Below, piece after piece: positions 38,022 to 46,319 of a stretch of DNA of 64,000 nt. The notes beneath the pieces were generated by a model. It made no database searches and was not told where the DNA came from. It saw only the letters and a list, made by a program, of their open reading frames with translations. Each line of letters opens with the position of its first letter. Within the stretch, counting starts at the first letter, position 1. This DNA is from CAVRUD01 sp963849635 (lineage in GTDB: Bacteria > Chloroflexota > Chloroflexia > Thermomicrobiales > UBA6265), in contig CAWKIA010000028.1 of assembly GCA_963849635.1 (NCBI GenBank), positions 1-64,000 on the forward strand, in the 5' to 3' direction. The position numbers and the translations under genes are program-made.

Positions 38022-38939
38022 GTGCCAATCACCCCCATCGTCGCGGCCTTCGACATCGGGTCCAACACAATCAAGATGACCGTCGGCAGGCCGGATGGTC
38101 ACGGTGGGGTCGATATCCTCACGATGGGAACCGACACGGTCCGGTTGGGCTCGGGCGTTGAGCGGACAGGCAGACTCGCTGACGACCGCGTCGAGGCCGC
38201 CTTCGCGGCGCTGTCCCAGATGGCCGCCGAGGCGCGGAATCTCGGCGCCACCCGCCTGATCGGCGTCGCGACCGCGGCTACCCGCTCGGCGGCCAATGGC
38301 CCTCAGTTCCTGGACCAAGTTCGCTCCACTGTGGGCATCGATGTCCGCGTGATCGACGGCGACGAAGAGGCCGACCTGACCTTTCGCGGGCTCGCCGCCT
38401 CGATCGACATCTCCGGCCAGATCGTGGTTGCCGACATCGGCGGCGGTAGCACCGAGTTGATCAAGGCCGAGGATGGCGTCGTTCAGTTCGCCACCTCGCT
38501 CAAGTTGGGCTCGGGCGCGCTGACCGATCGCCTTGTCCACGCTGACCCACCCACCTCCGCCGAGGTCGAAGCCTGCCGCGATGCCGCGGGCGACACCATC
38601 CGCGCATCCGGCCTGCCCCTGGGCGCGGGCCCGGTTCGTCTGGTAGCCGTCGGTGGTACCGGCGAGTTTCTCGCCCGCTTGCTCCCCCATGGATCGACCC
38701 TGGACAGCGACGGAATCGATGCCGTGATCAAGCGCCTGCTGCGCGCGAAATCCACCGACATCGCGCGTGAACTCGCCATTCCCGAAGCCCGGGCCCGGGT
38801 GCTCCCGGCCGGCGTCGCGATCGTGCGCGCCCTGACCGATGAGTTGCACCCAGACTCGATCGACGTTACCCAGAGCGGCATCCGCACCGGTCTGTTGCTG
38901 GCCGCGTTCGCCGAAGACGATTCCACGATCACCAGTTGA
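38022..38939 (+). CDS. Ppx/GppA-family exopolyphosphatase
   Basis: Hydrolyses polyphosphate or guanosine pentaphosphate. GTG 38022 follows AGGAGAG. ASKHA fold: phosphate-1 AAFDIGSNTIKMTVGR, LIGVATAATRSAANG, catalytic Glu segment VIDGDEEADLTFRG, phosphate-2 VVADIGGGSTELIKAEDG and C-terminal VTQSGIRTGLLLA. Only 305 aa, the length of short Ppx2-like enzymes without the HD-like C-terminal domain. Directly followed (8 nt) by two CHAD-domain genes, a well-known polyphosphate association. Confidence 0.92.
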   Translation: MPITPIVAAFDIGSNTIKMTVGRPDGHGGVDILTMGTDTVRLGSGVERTGRLADDRVEAAFAALSQMAAEARNLGATRLIGVATAATRSAANGPQFLDQVRSTVGIDVRVIDGDEEADLTFRGLAASIDISGQIVVADIGGGSTELIKAEDGVVQFATSLKLGSGALTDRLVHADPPTSAEVEACRDAAGDTIRASGLPLGAGPVRLVAVGGTGEFLARLLPHGSTLDSDGIDAVIKRLLRAKSTDIARELAIPEARARVLPAGVAIVRALTDELHPDSIDVTQSGIRTGLLLAAFAEDDSTITS

Positions 38940-38947
38940 GGAGATAA

Positions 38948-39448
38948 ATGGCCAAGACCGATGATCCGGCATTGGATCCCAATCAGTCATATGAATCCGC
39001 CATGCGTGATCTCATTGCCCGCCGCTGGGCCGCCGTCTGGGCCGCGGTCCCGGCCGCCGTCGTCGGTGAGGATATCGAGGGCGTTCACGATGTCCGAGTG
39101 GCGTCGCGCCGCCTGCGGGCCGCCATGGACGTCGCCGTTCCTTGCTTCTCCGCCAACTGGTACGCGCCCCTGCACCGAGTCGCCAAAGAGATCACTGGAG
39201 CGCTCGGCGAGGTGCGCGACCGCGACGTGATGATCGAGTCGCTGACAAAGGCCCGCAAGAAGGCCGTCGCCAACGAGCGTCCTGGCATCGACCGCCTGAT
39301 CGCGCGGCTCGAACGGGAGCGCGACACTGCTCGCGAAGACATGGTCCGCTACCTCGATGCCCTGATGACCGGTGACGTTCCCCGCGAGGTCGAGGAACGA
39401 TTCGGCCAGGGGGCCGCAGCCCTCAGCACGACGAAGGACGCCTCATGA
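38948..39448 (+). CDS. CHAD-domain protein, N-terminal half
   Basis: CHAD domains are helical, Arg/His-rich polyphosphate-binding modules with two similar halves. This 166-aa protein holds the first half: MRDLIARRWAAVWAAVPAAV, the hallmark GVHDVRVASRRLRAAMD, and VRDRDVMIESLTKARKKA. It ends at TGA 39448, overlapping the ATG of the next gene by 4 nt (ATGA). GAGGAG before ATG 38948. In most bacteria both halves are one chain, so this is either a real split gene or a fusion broken by a base error; the overlapped start argues for a real split. Operon with Ppx. Confidence 0.85.
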   Translation: MAKTDDPALDPNQSYESAMRDLIARRWAAVWAAVPAAVVGEDIEGVHDVRVASRRLRAAMDVAVPCFSANWYAPLHRVAKEITGALGEVRDRDVMIESLTKARKKAVANERPGIDRLIARLERERDTAREDMVRYLDALMTGDVPREVEERFGQGAAALSTTKDAS

Positions 39449-39963
39449 GCAAAGCCTGGCCCGTAGCTGGGATCGATCCGGCCGGAACTCTGGCCGAGAA
39501 CGCCCGCAAGATCCTGGCGGTCCGGACCGCCGAATACTTCTCTTACTCGCCGATCGTCGATATTCCTGAAGCAGTCGAGCAACTGCACGCCCTCCGGATC
39601 GCGGCCAAGCGCCTGCGATACACCCTGGAGCTCTTCAGCGATGTCTTTGGCCAGCAGGGCGAAGCCCTGATCGATCAGGTCAAAGCCGCGCAGGAAGATC
39701 TGGGCGAGATTCATGACCACGATGTCCGCCTCGATCTCGTTGCCGCCGAACTAACCGAACTCGATCACGAGTCGAATGCCGCGTCGAACGGACATGATGT
39801 CGCCGATCCGCGTATCGGGCTCAGCGCTCTCGCCGAGCAGGAGCGCGCCGCCCGCCAGCAACGCTACGATGCGTTTCGGATACGATGGCACGAGGTTGCC
39901 TCCCCGATGCGATCCGCGTTGGTGGATTTGTCGTCCGTTGCGATCGGCGCGGCCACGGCGTAA
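39445..39963 (+). CDS. CHAD-domain protein, C-terminal half
   Basis: A 172-aa protein translated from ATG 39445, coupled to the upstream half. Contains the second-half hallmark QLHALRIAAKRLRYTLELFS, VKAAQEDLGEIHDHDVRLDL, and a terminal helical segment. The paired motifs HDVRVASRRLR (upstream protein) and HALRIAAKRLRY (here) are the two symmetry-related sites of a CHAD domain. Likely forms a heterodimer with the upstream product and binds polyphosphate, alongside the exopolyphosphatase encoded first in the operon. Confidence 0.85.
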   Translation: MSKAWPVAGIDPAGTLAENARKILAVRTAEYFSYSPIVDIPEAVEQLHALRIAAKRLRYTLELFSDVFGQQGEALIDQVKAAQEDLGEIHDHDVRLDLVAAELTELDHESNAASNGHDVADPRIGLSALAEQERAARQQRYDAFRIRWHEVASPMRSALVDLSSVAIGAATA

Positions 39964-40051
39964 GTCACATGGCACGCCACATGCTCACCGATGCTTCGTG
40001 GTCAACACGTGACCAGCGTCACAGCATCACGACAGCGGTGAGGAGGTTGCA

Positions 40052-41035
40052 GTGAGTGTGCGAGGCCGTGCCGTTATCCCCCTGCTCGCGATTGTCATCG
40101 CGGTCATTGCCGGGTTCGTCGTCAATCGTTACGCGGCGACCGATGCCCAGGACGTGGCGTCCGCCGGCAGTGAGGTCCCGCTGCGCGATATCGGTGGCCG
40201 CGATGTCGGTGTGGTCACCCTCGCCGATACCCCAGATGGCCTGTCGCTTTCGGTCAGCGTCGCCGGGCTGAAGCCTGGGAACCACGGCATCCACCTGCAT
40301 GAAGCCGGCCTCTGCGATCCCTCGGGCGGCTCACCGTTCGAATCGGCTGGCGCGCACTTCAACCCCGCCATGATGGTCCACGGCGGCACACCGGTCGCCG
40401 GGGTATCCATCGCCGAGCAGCAGCGCCACGCGGGCGACCTCGGCAACCTGACCGCCGACGCCGCCGGCATCGCGACCTACTCGATAACGCTCCCCGAGGT
40501 CACCCTGGCCGACGGCCCGACCACCCTCGCCGATGCCGATGGCACCGCTCTGATCGTCCACGAAGATCCCGACGACCTGGTGACCGATCCCTCCGGCAAC
40601 AGCGGTAACCGCCTCGCCTGCGCCGTCATCGCCGCCCCGCAGGTCGCCGCCGCAACCCCAGCCGCCTCGCCGGCCGCCGACACGTCGATGACCGAACCCC
40701 CATCGACCATTGCCAGCCCGGTGGCTTCCCCCGAAGCCAGCCCCGCCGCCGATGGCGGCACAGCTGCAACCGAAGTGACCGTGACCGCGATCGACATCAA
40801 CTTTGTCGAAAAGGAACTGACGATCGCCGCCGACACCGATACCCGGTTTGTCATCACCAACCAGGGTGCGGCGGGCCATAACTTCAGCATTGACGAGCTC
40901 GGCGTCAGCGTCGATATCGCCCCCGGCGACTCCGCCGAGGTCACCATCAACGCTCCAGCCGGCACCTACGAGTACTACTGCAACGTCCCCGGCCACCGCG
41001 CTGCCGGCCAGGTCGGCACCTTGACCGTCCAGTAA
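40052..41035 (+). CDS. Fusion of Cu/Zn superoxide dismutase-like and cupredoxin domains, membrane-anchored or secreted
   Basis: A 327-aa protein from GTG 40052 (GAGGAGG upstream). Residues 7-25 form a signal or anchor (VIPLLAIVIAVIAGFVV). SodC-like domain (about 35-195): NHGIHLHEAGLCD (His-x-His), SAGAHFNP, RHAGDLGN and ALIVHEDPDD, covering the usual copper and zinc ligands. Ala/Ser/Pro linker (210-240). Cupredoxin domain (245-327): AGHNFSIDELG (His), YEYYCNVPGHRAAGQVGTL (Cys, His); the axial position is Gln rather than the usual Met. Probably detoxifies superoxide outside the cell and holds copper. The strong hairpin after it marks a single-gene unit. Confidence 0.85.
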   Translation: MSVRGRAVIPLLAIVIAVIAGFVVNRYAATDAQDVASAGSEVPLRDIGGRDVGVVTLADTPDGLSLSVSVAGLKPGNHGIHLHEAGLCDPSGGSPFESAGAHFNPAMMVHGGTPVAGVSIAEQQRHAGDLGNLTADAAGIATYSITLPEVTLADGPTTLADADGTALIVHEDPDDLVTDPSGNSGNRLACAVIAAPQVAAATPAASPAADTSMTEPPSTIASPVASPEASPAADGGTAATEVTVTAIDINFVEKELTIAADTDTRFVITNQGAAGHNFSIDELGVSVDIAPGDSAEVTINAPAGTYEYYCNVPGHRAAGQVGTLTVQ

Positions 41036-41065
41036 CCTCCTCCGTTCGTTCACGCCCACGGCGCC

Positions 41066-41099
41066 AGGCGGGCGACGATGTCGACATCGTCGCCCGCCT
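41066..41099. terminator. Perfect hairpin after the SodC-cupredoxin gene
   Basis: Palindrome AGGCGGGCGACGATGT / ACATCGTCGCCCGCCT, 16-bp stem with 2-nt centre. Lies between convergent genes. Confidence 0.8.
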
Positions 41100-41116
41100 T
41101 CGTCCTCAGTCCCCAA

Positions 41117-41150
41117 GGGACTTCCGTTAGGTAGCCCGGGACTTCTCTGA
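41117..41150. repeat. REP-like repeat, GGGACTTCCG...GTAGCCCGGGACTTC type
   Basis: Close match to 22,329-22,380 over GGGACTTCCG(A/T)(G/T)AGGTAGCCCGGGA. In the gap between convergent genes. Confidence 0.65.
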
Positions 41151-41203
41151 GCCCCCGGGCGGCGGCGAAACGTGGCTGACCATTCTCGCGACCTCAGAAA
41201 CTT

Positions 41204-42460
41204 TCACGTCCCCGCCGCCTCTACCCGCGTCTCCCGCTCCGGATTGGAATCCTCCAGCGCATGAAACGCCGGTACAAAGAACATCCCTAGGGCCAGCAGC
41301 AGCTGGCCGATGGCGAACAGCAACACCATCGGATTGAACCCGATCCCCTCGATCAATCCGCCGGCGGTGATCGTCCCCAGCGGCTGCGCCGCCAGCCCGA
41401 TCGCCGAATAGCTGGCAAAGACCCGCCCCCGGATCTCGACTGGGGCGCGCTCGTGCCGGATCGTGACCATCAGCGGGTTGATCGGCCCGATCACGATTCC
41501 CTCCACCACCATCGCCGCCATGATCACCGCCAGCGACGGCTCCCCCAGCAGCACCCACCAGCAGATTGGCGCCAGTCCAAACCCCCACATCCACAGGAAG
41601 CGACGCGAGAAGCGCAAACCGATGCTCCCGTACAGCGTCACCCCAATCAGCGAGCCGATCCCGCCCGCCGCGAAGATCAACCCCAGCTCGGTTGCGCTGC
41701 CAAGCACATCTTCCGCATAGACGGGCAGCACCACGGCATAGAGCGAGCCGCCAAAACCGTTAGACAGAGCCAGCACGATCGCCATCGGCCACAGCACGCG
41801 GTCGCGGCGGATGAACCGCAGTCCCGCCAGTAGCTCGTCCCGCCAGTGCCCCTTGATCGCCGCCCGGATCGGCTCGATGTGCGGAACCGTTAGCGCCACC
41901 GCGCCCGCCGAGACCGCAAATGTGGCCGCATCGACCCACATCACGTTCGTCGCGCCGAGCAGGGCCACCAGCAGACCTGCCGCCGGCGGCGCCAGGAGCG
42001 AGGCGATGTGCTGGGCCGCCTCGTACGATGCATTGATCCTGGCCAGGGGAACATCGGCCAGTTTCGCCAATTCCGGTAGGGCCGAGCGGCGGGCGGTCAG
42101 GCCGGGGACATCAAGCATCGCCCCGATGAAGACCAGCACCAGCAGTTGCCAAAAGTGCAGCCCGATCGTGTGGTACAGCAACGGGATCGCCGCAATCGCC
42201 AGCCCACTGACCACATCGGAGACGACGCTCATCTGCTTGTAGCCGACCTTGTCGACCAGTGATCCGCCCAGGACGCCCGCGACGAACGCCGGCAGAAGCT
42301 GGGCGAACCCCACGAACCCCGCCCTGGCCGCGCTGCCCGTCGTTTCGAGCACGAACCAGGGCAGCGCCACGGCGGTAATGTTGTTCCCGACCAGGGAGAC
42401 GATGTTGCCGATCAGCAAGGCATAGACCGGCAGGCGCCGGGGCGCGGAGGACTCGTTCAT
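41204..42460 (-). CDS. MFS transporter (EntS/MFS_3-like exporter)
   Basis: A 418-aa membrane protein with about 12 hydrophobic helices. N-terminal LLIGNIVSLVGNNITAVALP, GGSLVDKVGYKQMSVVSDVV (the MFS loop 2-3 motif), a central loop, IVIGPINPLMVTIRHERAPV and EIRGRVFASYSAIGLAAQPL typical of MFS_3 efflux proteins. ATG 42460 overlaps the stop of the upstream regulator gene by 4 nt, so the pair is an operon and the regulator probably controls the pump. Substrate unknown. Confidence 0.88.
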   Translation of the reverse strand: MNESSAPRRLPVYALLIGNIVSLVGNNITAVALPWFVLETTGSAARAGFVGFAQLLPAFVAGVLGGSLVDKVGYKQMSVVSDVVSGLAIAAIPLLYHTIGLHFWQLLVLVFIGAMLDVPGLTARRSALPELAKLADVPLARINASYEAAQHIASLLAPPAAGLLVALLGATNVMWVDAATFAVSAGAVALTVPHIEPIRAAIKGHWRDELLAGLRFIRRDRVLWPMAIVLALSNGFGGSLYAVVLPVYAEDVLGSATELGLIFAAGGIGSLIGVTLYGSIGLRFSRRFLWMWGFGLAPICWWVLLGEPSLAVIMAAMVVEGIVIGPINPLMVTIRHERAPVEIRGRVFASYSAIGLAAQPLGTITAGGLIEGIGFNPMVLLFAIGQLLLALGMFFVPAFHALEDSNPERETRVEAAGT

Positions 42461-43149
42461 CCGGCGCCCTCTGGATCGGTGGACTCGGCATTGCCGGCTG
42501 TTGATTCCTTAGGAACGTCAATGACAGCCGGATAGAACCCAAGGAGCAATTCGTAGAGTTGGCTGTCTGGAGGAGGGTTGGCGATGAACTCGCCGGGCAT
42601 CGGCACGTGGCCCTGGTAATCCTCCTGAACCCTGCCCAGACGCTCACGGAATTCCACGACCTGCTCGGGCGTCATGAGCATCCATATGCGCCCGAGCATG
42701 AGCGAGTTCGGGCCAGTGTCGTCGTCGCGGGAGCGATCCAGATCGATCAGCCCGGCGGCGACGCTGCGCCGGATCTCCGTCCGCACCTGATCGAAGATGA
42801 TCGACAGCAGCACCTCCAGGCCGTCGTCCCCGGAGGCCGCTGGCGAGAGCAGCGCCCTGTCCACCCCGATCCGGTAGCTTGCCGCCGCGTACCGCTTCTC
42901 GACGATGCCAGACACCAGACGGGTCGCCGCCACCCGGATCAGGTCCGCACCCTCCAGCAGATTGACGTGGTAGTAGAGCTTCGTCTGAGTCGTTCCTAGC
43001 GCCGCCGCCAGCTCTTTGACCGTCAGTGGTCCCGGTGCGGAGCGCAGCGCCTCGACGATCTTGAGCCGCACCGGCTGCGTCAGCAGGCGCAAGGTGTCAA
43101 GATCGTCGATTACCCGCACGGATTCGGACTGTGGTCGTGGATTGGGCAT
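42457..43149 (-). CDS. ArsR-like winged-helix regulator
   Basis: A 230-aa DNA-binding protein. wHTH near the N terminus: TLRLLTQPVRLKIVEALRSA, LTVKELAAALGTTQTKLYYH, then a longer C-terminal effector part (IVEKRYAAASYRIGVDRALL, MLMTPEQVVEFRERLG) like the HTH_20 / helix-turn-helix exporter-regulator proteins. Overlaps the MFS gene, whose product it likely controls. The AT-rich inverted-repeat region upstream (43,153-43,215) is a candidate operator, consistent with autoregulation. No metal-binding cysteines are evident, so a metal is not the obvious ligand. Confidence 0.82.
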   Translation of the reverse strand: MPNPRPQSESVRVIDDLDTLRLLTQPVRLKIVEALRSAPGPLTVKELAAALGTTQTKLYYHVNLLEGADLIRVAATRLVSGIVEKRYAAASYRIGVDRALLSPAASGDDGLEVLLSIIFDQVRTEIRRSVAAGLIDLDRSRDDDTGPNSLMLGRIWMLMTPEQVVEFRERLGRVQEDYQGHVPMPGEFIANPPPDSQLYELLLGFYPAVIDVPKESTAGNAESTDPEGAG

Positions 43150-43152
43150 CGG

Positions 43153-43215
43153 TCATCTCGAATTCGGATTCAATGAAATTTCACCATTCATATTTATTTG
43201 AATGAACAAATCATG
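43153..43215 (-). promoter_or_regulatory. AT-rich operator/promoter region of the MFS-regulator operon
   Basis: A 60-bp AT-rich island in GC-rich DNA with GAATTCGGATTC and the repeat TTCATATTTATTTGAATGAA. The TTCAT/ATGAA arms suggest a dimer site. It lies in the divergent space before the M20 peptidase gene. Confidence 0.5.
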
Positions 43216-43360
43216 GACCCGTCCAGCCGCGCTGTCAAGTCCCACTCATGGGTACAATGGCTTGCCGATTGAGCGCCCGGCCGCAATGCCCCGGCGATCC
43301 TCGTCGCGTCATCCGCGTGCCGGCGCACCAGCTTTCCTGCTCATAAGGAGCGCCCCTACT

Positions 43361-44653
43361 GTGACCTCACTCGACCAAACAGACCTGACCGCGCGCATCG
43401 CCGCCGCGGTCGACGCCGAGCGCGATCGCGTGATCGCCGACCTGCAGGCGCTCGTTCGCGTGCCCAGCCTCACCGGCGAAGAGGGTGCGGCCCAGGCGAT
43501 CGTCGCCACCCTCATGGAGCGCGATGGCCTGGAGGTCGACGTCTGGGAGCCGGACCCCGTCGAACTCGCCCCCTACGCCGATCACGTCGGTGTTTTCGAG
43601 TCCCTTGCCGGTCGCCCTAACGTCGTCGGCACCCTGAAGGGCGCCGGCACGGGCCGCTCGCTCATCCTTAATGCCCACATCGACACCGTTGAGACGGGCG
43701 ATCCCGCCCGCTGGACCTACCCGCCATTCTCCGGCGAACTCGTCGACGGCAAGATCTACGGCCGTGGTTCGCTCGACATGAAGGGCGGTCTCATCACCAA
43801 CATGACCGCCCTCCGCGCCCTTCGCGCCGCCGGCCTGACGCCGCGGGGAGACGTCTACGTCGAAAGCGTCATCTCCGAGGAGGACGGTGGCGCCGGCGCC
43901 CTGGCCACGATCCTTCGCGGCTACCGCGCCGATGCCGCCATCATCACCGAACCCACCCAGCTCGAGACCGTCATCGCCCAGGGCGGCTCCCTCGTCTTCC
44001 GCCTCCACATCGAAGGGCGTTCAGCCCACGCCGCCGTCCGCGACGACGGCGTCAGTGCCATCGAGAAGTTTCCACTCCTGCACCGCGCCCTGCTTGAGTT
44101 CGAGGCGGAGCGCAACCAGACCCTCGACCATCCCCTCTACGCCCATCTGGCTAACAAGATTCCCATCAACATCGGCACCATTCGGGGCGGCTCCTGGCCC
44201 TCCTCAGTTCCCGAGTGGCTTTACGCTGAGGGCCGCGCCGGCCTCGTCCCCGGTGAAGACATCGACACGTTCAAAGCCGAACTCGTCCAGGTCATCGACC
44301 GCGCCGCCCAGACCGATCCCTGGCTGCGCGAGCATCCCCCGCGGATCGAATGGTTCTCCGGCCAGTTTGCCCCCGCCGAAATCCCCGGCGACCACCCCCT
44401 CGTCGACACCGTCCGCTCCGCCCACCTGGCCGCCACCGGCCAGGACTCCTTCACCAAAGCCGTCACCTACGGCGCCGACATGCGCCACTTCCTGCTCTTC
44501 GGTGACATCCCCTGCCTGATGTACGGCGCCGGCGAGGTCCGCTGGGCCCACTACACCGACGAACACATCGCCATCGCCGACATCCTCACCGCCAGCAAAA
44601 CCATCGCCCACACCATCGCCCAATGGTGCGGCGTCTCGGACAGCCGTCAGTAA
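43361..44653 (+). CDS. M20-family metallopeptidase (ArgE/DapE type)
   Basis: A 430-aa zinc amidohydrolase acting on N-acyl amino acids or dipeptides. GTG 43361 is preferred (AAGGAG at 43,345); a frame to 43,202 has no similarity. First metal site LILNAHIDTVETGD, YGRGSLDMKGGL, catalytic Glu in SEEDGGAG, dimer-domain entry HIEGRSAHAAV, and C-terminal metal ligand region GAGEVRWAHYTDEHI. Complete and unbroken, unlike its paralogue at 12.9 kb. Divergent from the MFS operon and followed by a strong hairpin. Exact substrate unknown. Confidence 0.88.
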   Translation: MTSLDQTDLTARIAAAVDAERDRVIADLQALVRVPSLTGEEGAAQAIVATLMERDGLEVDVWEPDPVELAPYADHVGVFESLAGRPNVVGTLKGAGTGRSLILNAHIDTVETGDPARWTYPPFSGELVDGKIYGRGSLDMKGGLITNMTALRALRAAGLTPRGDVYVESVISEEDGGAGALATILRGYRADAAIITEPTQLETVIAQGGSLVFRLHIEGRSAHAAVRDDGVSAIEKFPLLHRALLEFEAERNQTLDHPLYAHLANKIPINIGTIRGGSWPSSVPEWLYAEGRAGLVPGEDIDTFKAELVQVIDRAAQTDPWLREHPPRIEWFSGQFAPAEIPGDHPLVDTVRSAHLAATGQDSFTKAVTYGADMRHFLLFGDIPCLMYGAGEVRWAHYTDEHIAIADILTASKTIAHTIAQWCGVSDSRQ

Positions 44654-44684
44654 TCCGGGGTCCGGAACCATGGTGCCACGAATT

Positions 44685-44729
44685 CGCCCCGACCCACCCT
44701 GTCGAGGGATGACAGGGTGGGTCGGGGCG
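44685..44729. terminator. Very strong hairpin after the M20 peptidase gene
   Basis: Perfect 19-bp stem CGCCCCGACCCACCCTGTC / GACAGGGTGGGTCGGGGCG with a 7-nt loop, followed by ACTTCATTT. Between convergent genes, so it can serve both. Confidence 0.8.
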
Positions 44730-44756
44730 ACTTCATTTCGCGCCGTCCTTGAGCCC

Positions 44757-45245
44757 CTACTCCCGCTTCCCCCGCAACCGCCACCCCGCCACAACCCACG
44801 CCGCTATCAACGTCACCGGATACCCGAAAAACAGCGCCGCGATCAGCGTCAGCGTCTTGTCCTCGCTGATCCTCGGCAGATCGAAGTCGTTCGCGACCAA
44901 CAAGATGCCGCTAGCGGTCATCCCCACGATCGTCGCCCAGGCGCCGAATCGCACCCCGTCCGCCGTGCTATCCGCCCGGCTCCGCTGCAGGAAGTCGATG
45001 GTGATCGCCCCGGCGATGATCGCGGTGACAATCTCAATTCCGATCAGGGCCGGGATCAGCCGGCTCGACTCGGTGCCGGGCAGCACCCAGTCCCCGATCA
45101 GCGTCGCCAACCCGATGATGATCGCCCAGATCACGATCCCGTAGAGAATCGCCAAAATCGGCCACGTCGCCGACCGCCCAAACCTGGGCAATGCCCGTGG
45201 CGCCGATTCGCTCACGGGTGGCATCGGAGTCTCGCGTGTCTCCAT
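44757..45245 (-). CDS. Four-helix membrane protein, hypothetical
   Basis: A 162-aa protein with four hydrophobic spans: WPILAILYGIVIWAIIIGLA, LIPALIGIEIVTAIIAGAI, WATIVGMTASGILLVA and LTLIAALFFGYPVTLIAAWV. ATG 45245 is preferred over ATG 45254 because GGGAGG lies directly against the latter. Short Pro-rich N terminus, basic C terminus (RLRGKRE). No known family motif. Convergent with the M20 gene. Function unknown. Confidence 0.65.
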   Translation of the reverse strand: METRETPMPPVSESAPRALPRFGRSATWPILAILYGIVIWAIIIGLATLIGDWVLPGTESSRLIPALIGIEIVTAIIAGAITIDFLQRSRADSTADGVRFGAWATIVGMTASGILLVANDFDLPRISEDKTLTLIAALFFGYPVTLIAAWVVAGWRLRGKRE

Positions 45246-45524
45246 CGATTCCATCCTCCCGTAACCTTCCCGTACCGCCCCGCACAATTCGCGTCAAGAG
45301 CCTCCGCCAGACCTCGTCCACGTTCGTTTTGCGCAAAATTGTGTTGCGCCTACCTCTTGCCCATCTGCCCTGGGAGGCGTATGGTGGAGGTGTGGTCGGG
45401 TGCTGGAGTGCCTGGGCCACTCCCCGTTTTCTTCCGTTTCTGATCCGGTTCAGCAGGAATTGGCTGGTCTTGACTGGCCTTGGCTGATTCAGTTCGAATC
45501 CGGATGACGCCGGAGGGTCAATCG

Positions 45525-45758
45525 ATGGGACGCATTATCGTCGCAAACCGCCGTGGTCATCAGGTGGTCGATTGGAGCACAACCGACACCGAGGAAGCCC
45601 GCGATACGATCCGTGAGGCCGAGCGCATCCTCGACGAGGCCCGCGCCGCCGGCTGTGCCGTCTCCAAGAAGGTCGATGGCGTCCACGTCCTCGATCACGG
45701 CAAGTTCGACCCCGCCGCCGAGGAGTACCAGATCATCGCCCCCATCGCGGGCGGCTGA
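45525..45758 (+). CDS. 77-aa conserved protein ending in Gly-Gly
   Basis: ATG 45525 follows GGAGG by 9 nt. MGRIIVANRRGHQVVDWSTT, a central helix (EARDTIREAERILDEARAAG), KKVDGVHVLDHGKFDPAAEE and the end QIIAPIAGG. Size and the terminal Gly-Gly recall small beta-grasp proteins such as ubiquitin-like or ThiS proteins, but the sequence does not obviously match them. The next gene starts 27 nt downstream on the same strand and may be a partner. Function unknown. Confidence 0.65.
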   Translation: MGRIIVANRRGHQVVDWSTTDTEEARDTIREAERILDEARAAGCAVSKKVDGVHVLDHGKFDPAAEEYQIIAPIAGG

Positions 45759-45785
45759 TCCCCACTCCGGACATCACCCCAACAC

Positions 45786-46319
45786 ATGTTCGGATCCGCT
45801 GTCCGCCGCGCGTGGCGGGCGCTCTTCCCGCCGTGGCCAGAGGACACAGTAACCCAGGACCCAGCGGAAGCGCGTGATTGGGCGCCGGACGGGGTCGAGG
45901 ACCGCGTCGAGTTGCCCTGGCGCTACCGCTGGGATCACCTGCCCAAACGCTCCGCCGGCTTCGGCTTCAGCACACGCGACTACCGCGCCGCCCGCCGGCG
46001 CGCGGACGAGGTTGCCCGGCTGACCCTGGGCGATGACCTCTGGCGCAGCCTGGGCCGCAACGGCTACCTAGACCTGCCCTCCCGCCGCTATCCCCACGTC
46101 ACCTACCGCCTCCGCCCCGGCCTCCGGATCGAAGTCCTGACTCCGCCTCACGTCCCCGGCCCGTGGCGCCACCCCTACCTCTGCATCAATCCAACCTACC
46201 CCCTCCCCGAGATGGAATTCTTCGCCCACCTCTACCTCTACGTCCGCGACAACGAAGACGAAGTCATCCGCGTCGCCGCCCCTCAACCCTGGGACCAACA
46301 CCTCGGCCGCACCTTCTAA
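45786..46319 (+). CDS. Conserved hypothetical protein, partner of the Gly-Gly protein
   Basis: A 177-aa protein from ATG 45786, probably co-transcribed with the 77-aa gene. Basic N terminus (FGSAVRRAWRALFPPW), RWDHLPKRSAGFGFSTRDYR, LWRSLGRNGYLDLPSRRYPH, and a compact C-terminal domain YLCINPTYPLPEMEFFAHLY followed by VIRVAAPQPWDQHLGRTF. One cysteine, in a conserved-looking YLCINP context. No recognised family. A nested palindrome begins right after the stop codon. Confidence 0.6.
   Translation: MFGSAVRRAWRALFPPWPEDTVTQDPAEARDWAPDGVEDRVELPWRYRWDHLPKRSAGFGFSTRDYRAARRRADEVARLTLGDDLWRSLGRNGYLDLPSRRYPHVTYRLRPGLRIEVLTPPHVPGPWRHPYLCINPTYPLPEMEFFAHLYLYVRDNEDEVIRVAAPQPWDQHLGRTF

Noticed and set aside
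45525..45758. Direct call of the Gly-Gly protein as a ubiquitin homologue
   Set aside because: Only the length and terminal Gly-Gly support it; beta-grasp motifs were not recognised, so it is kept as a hypothesis.
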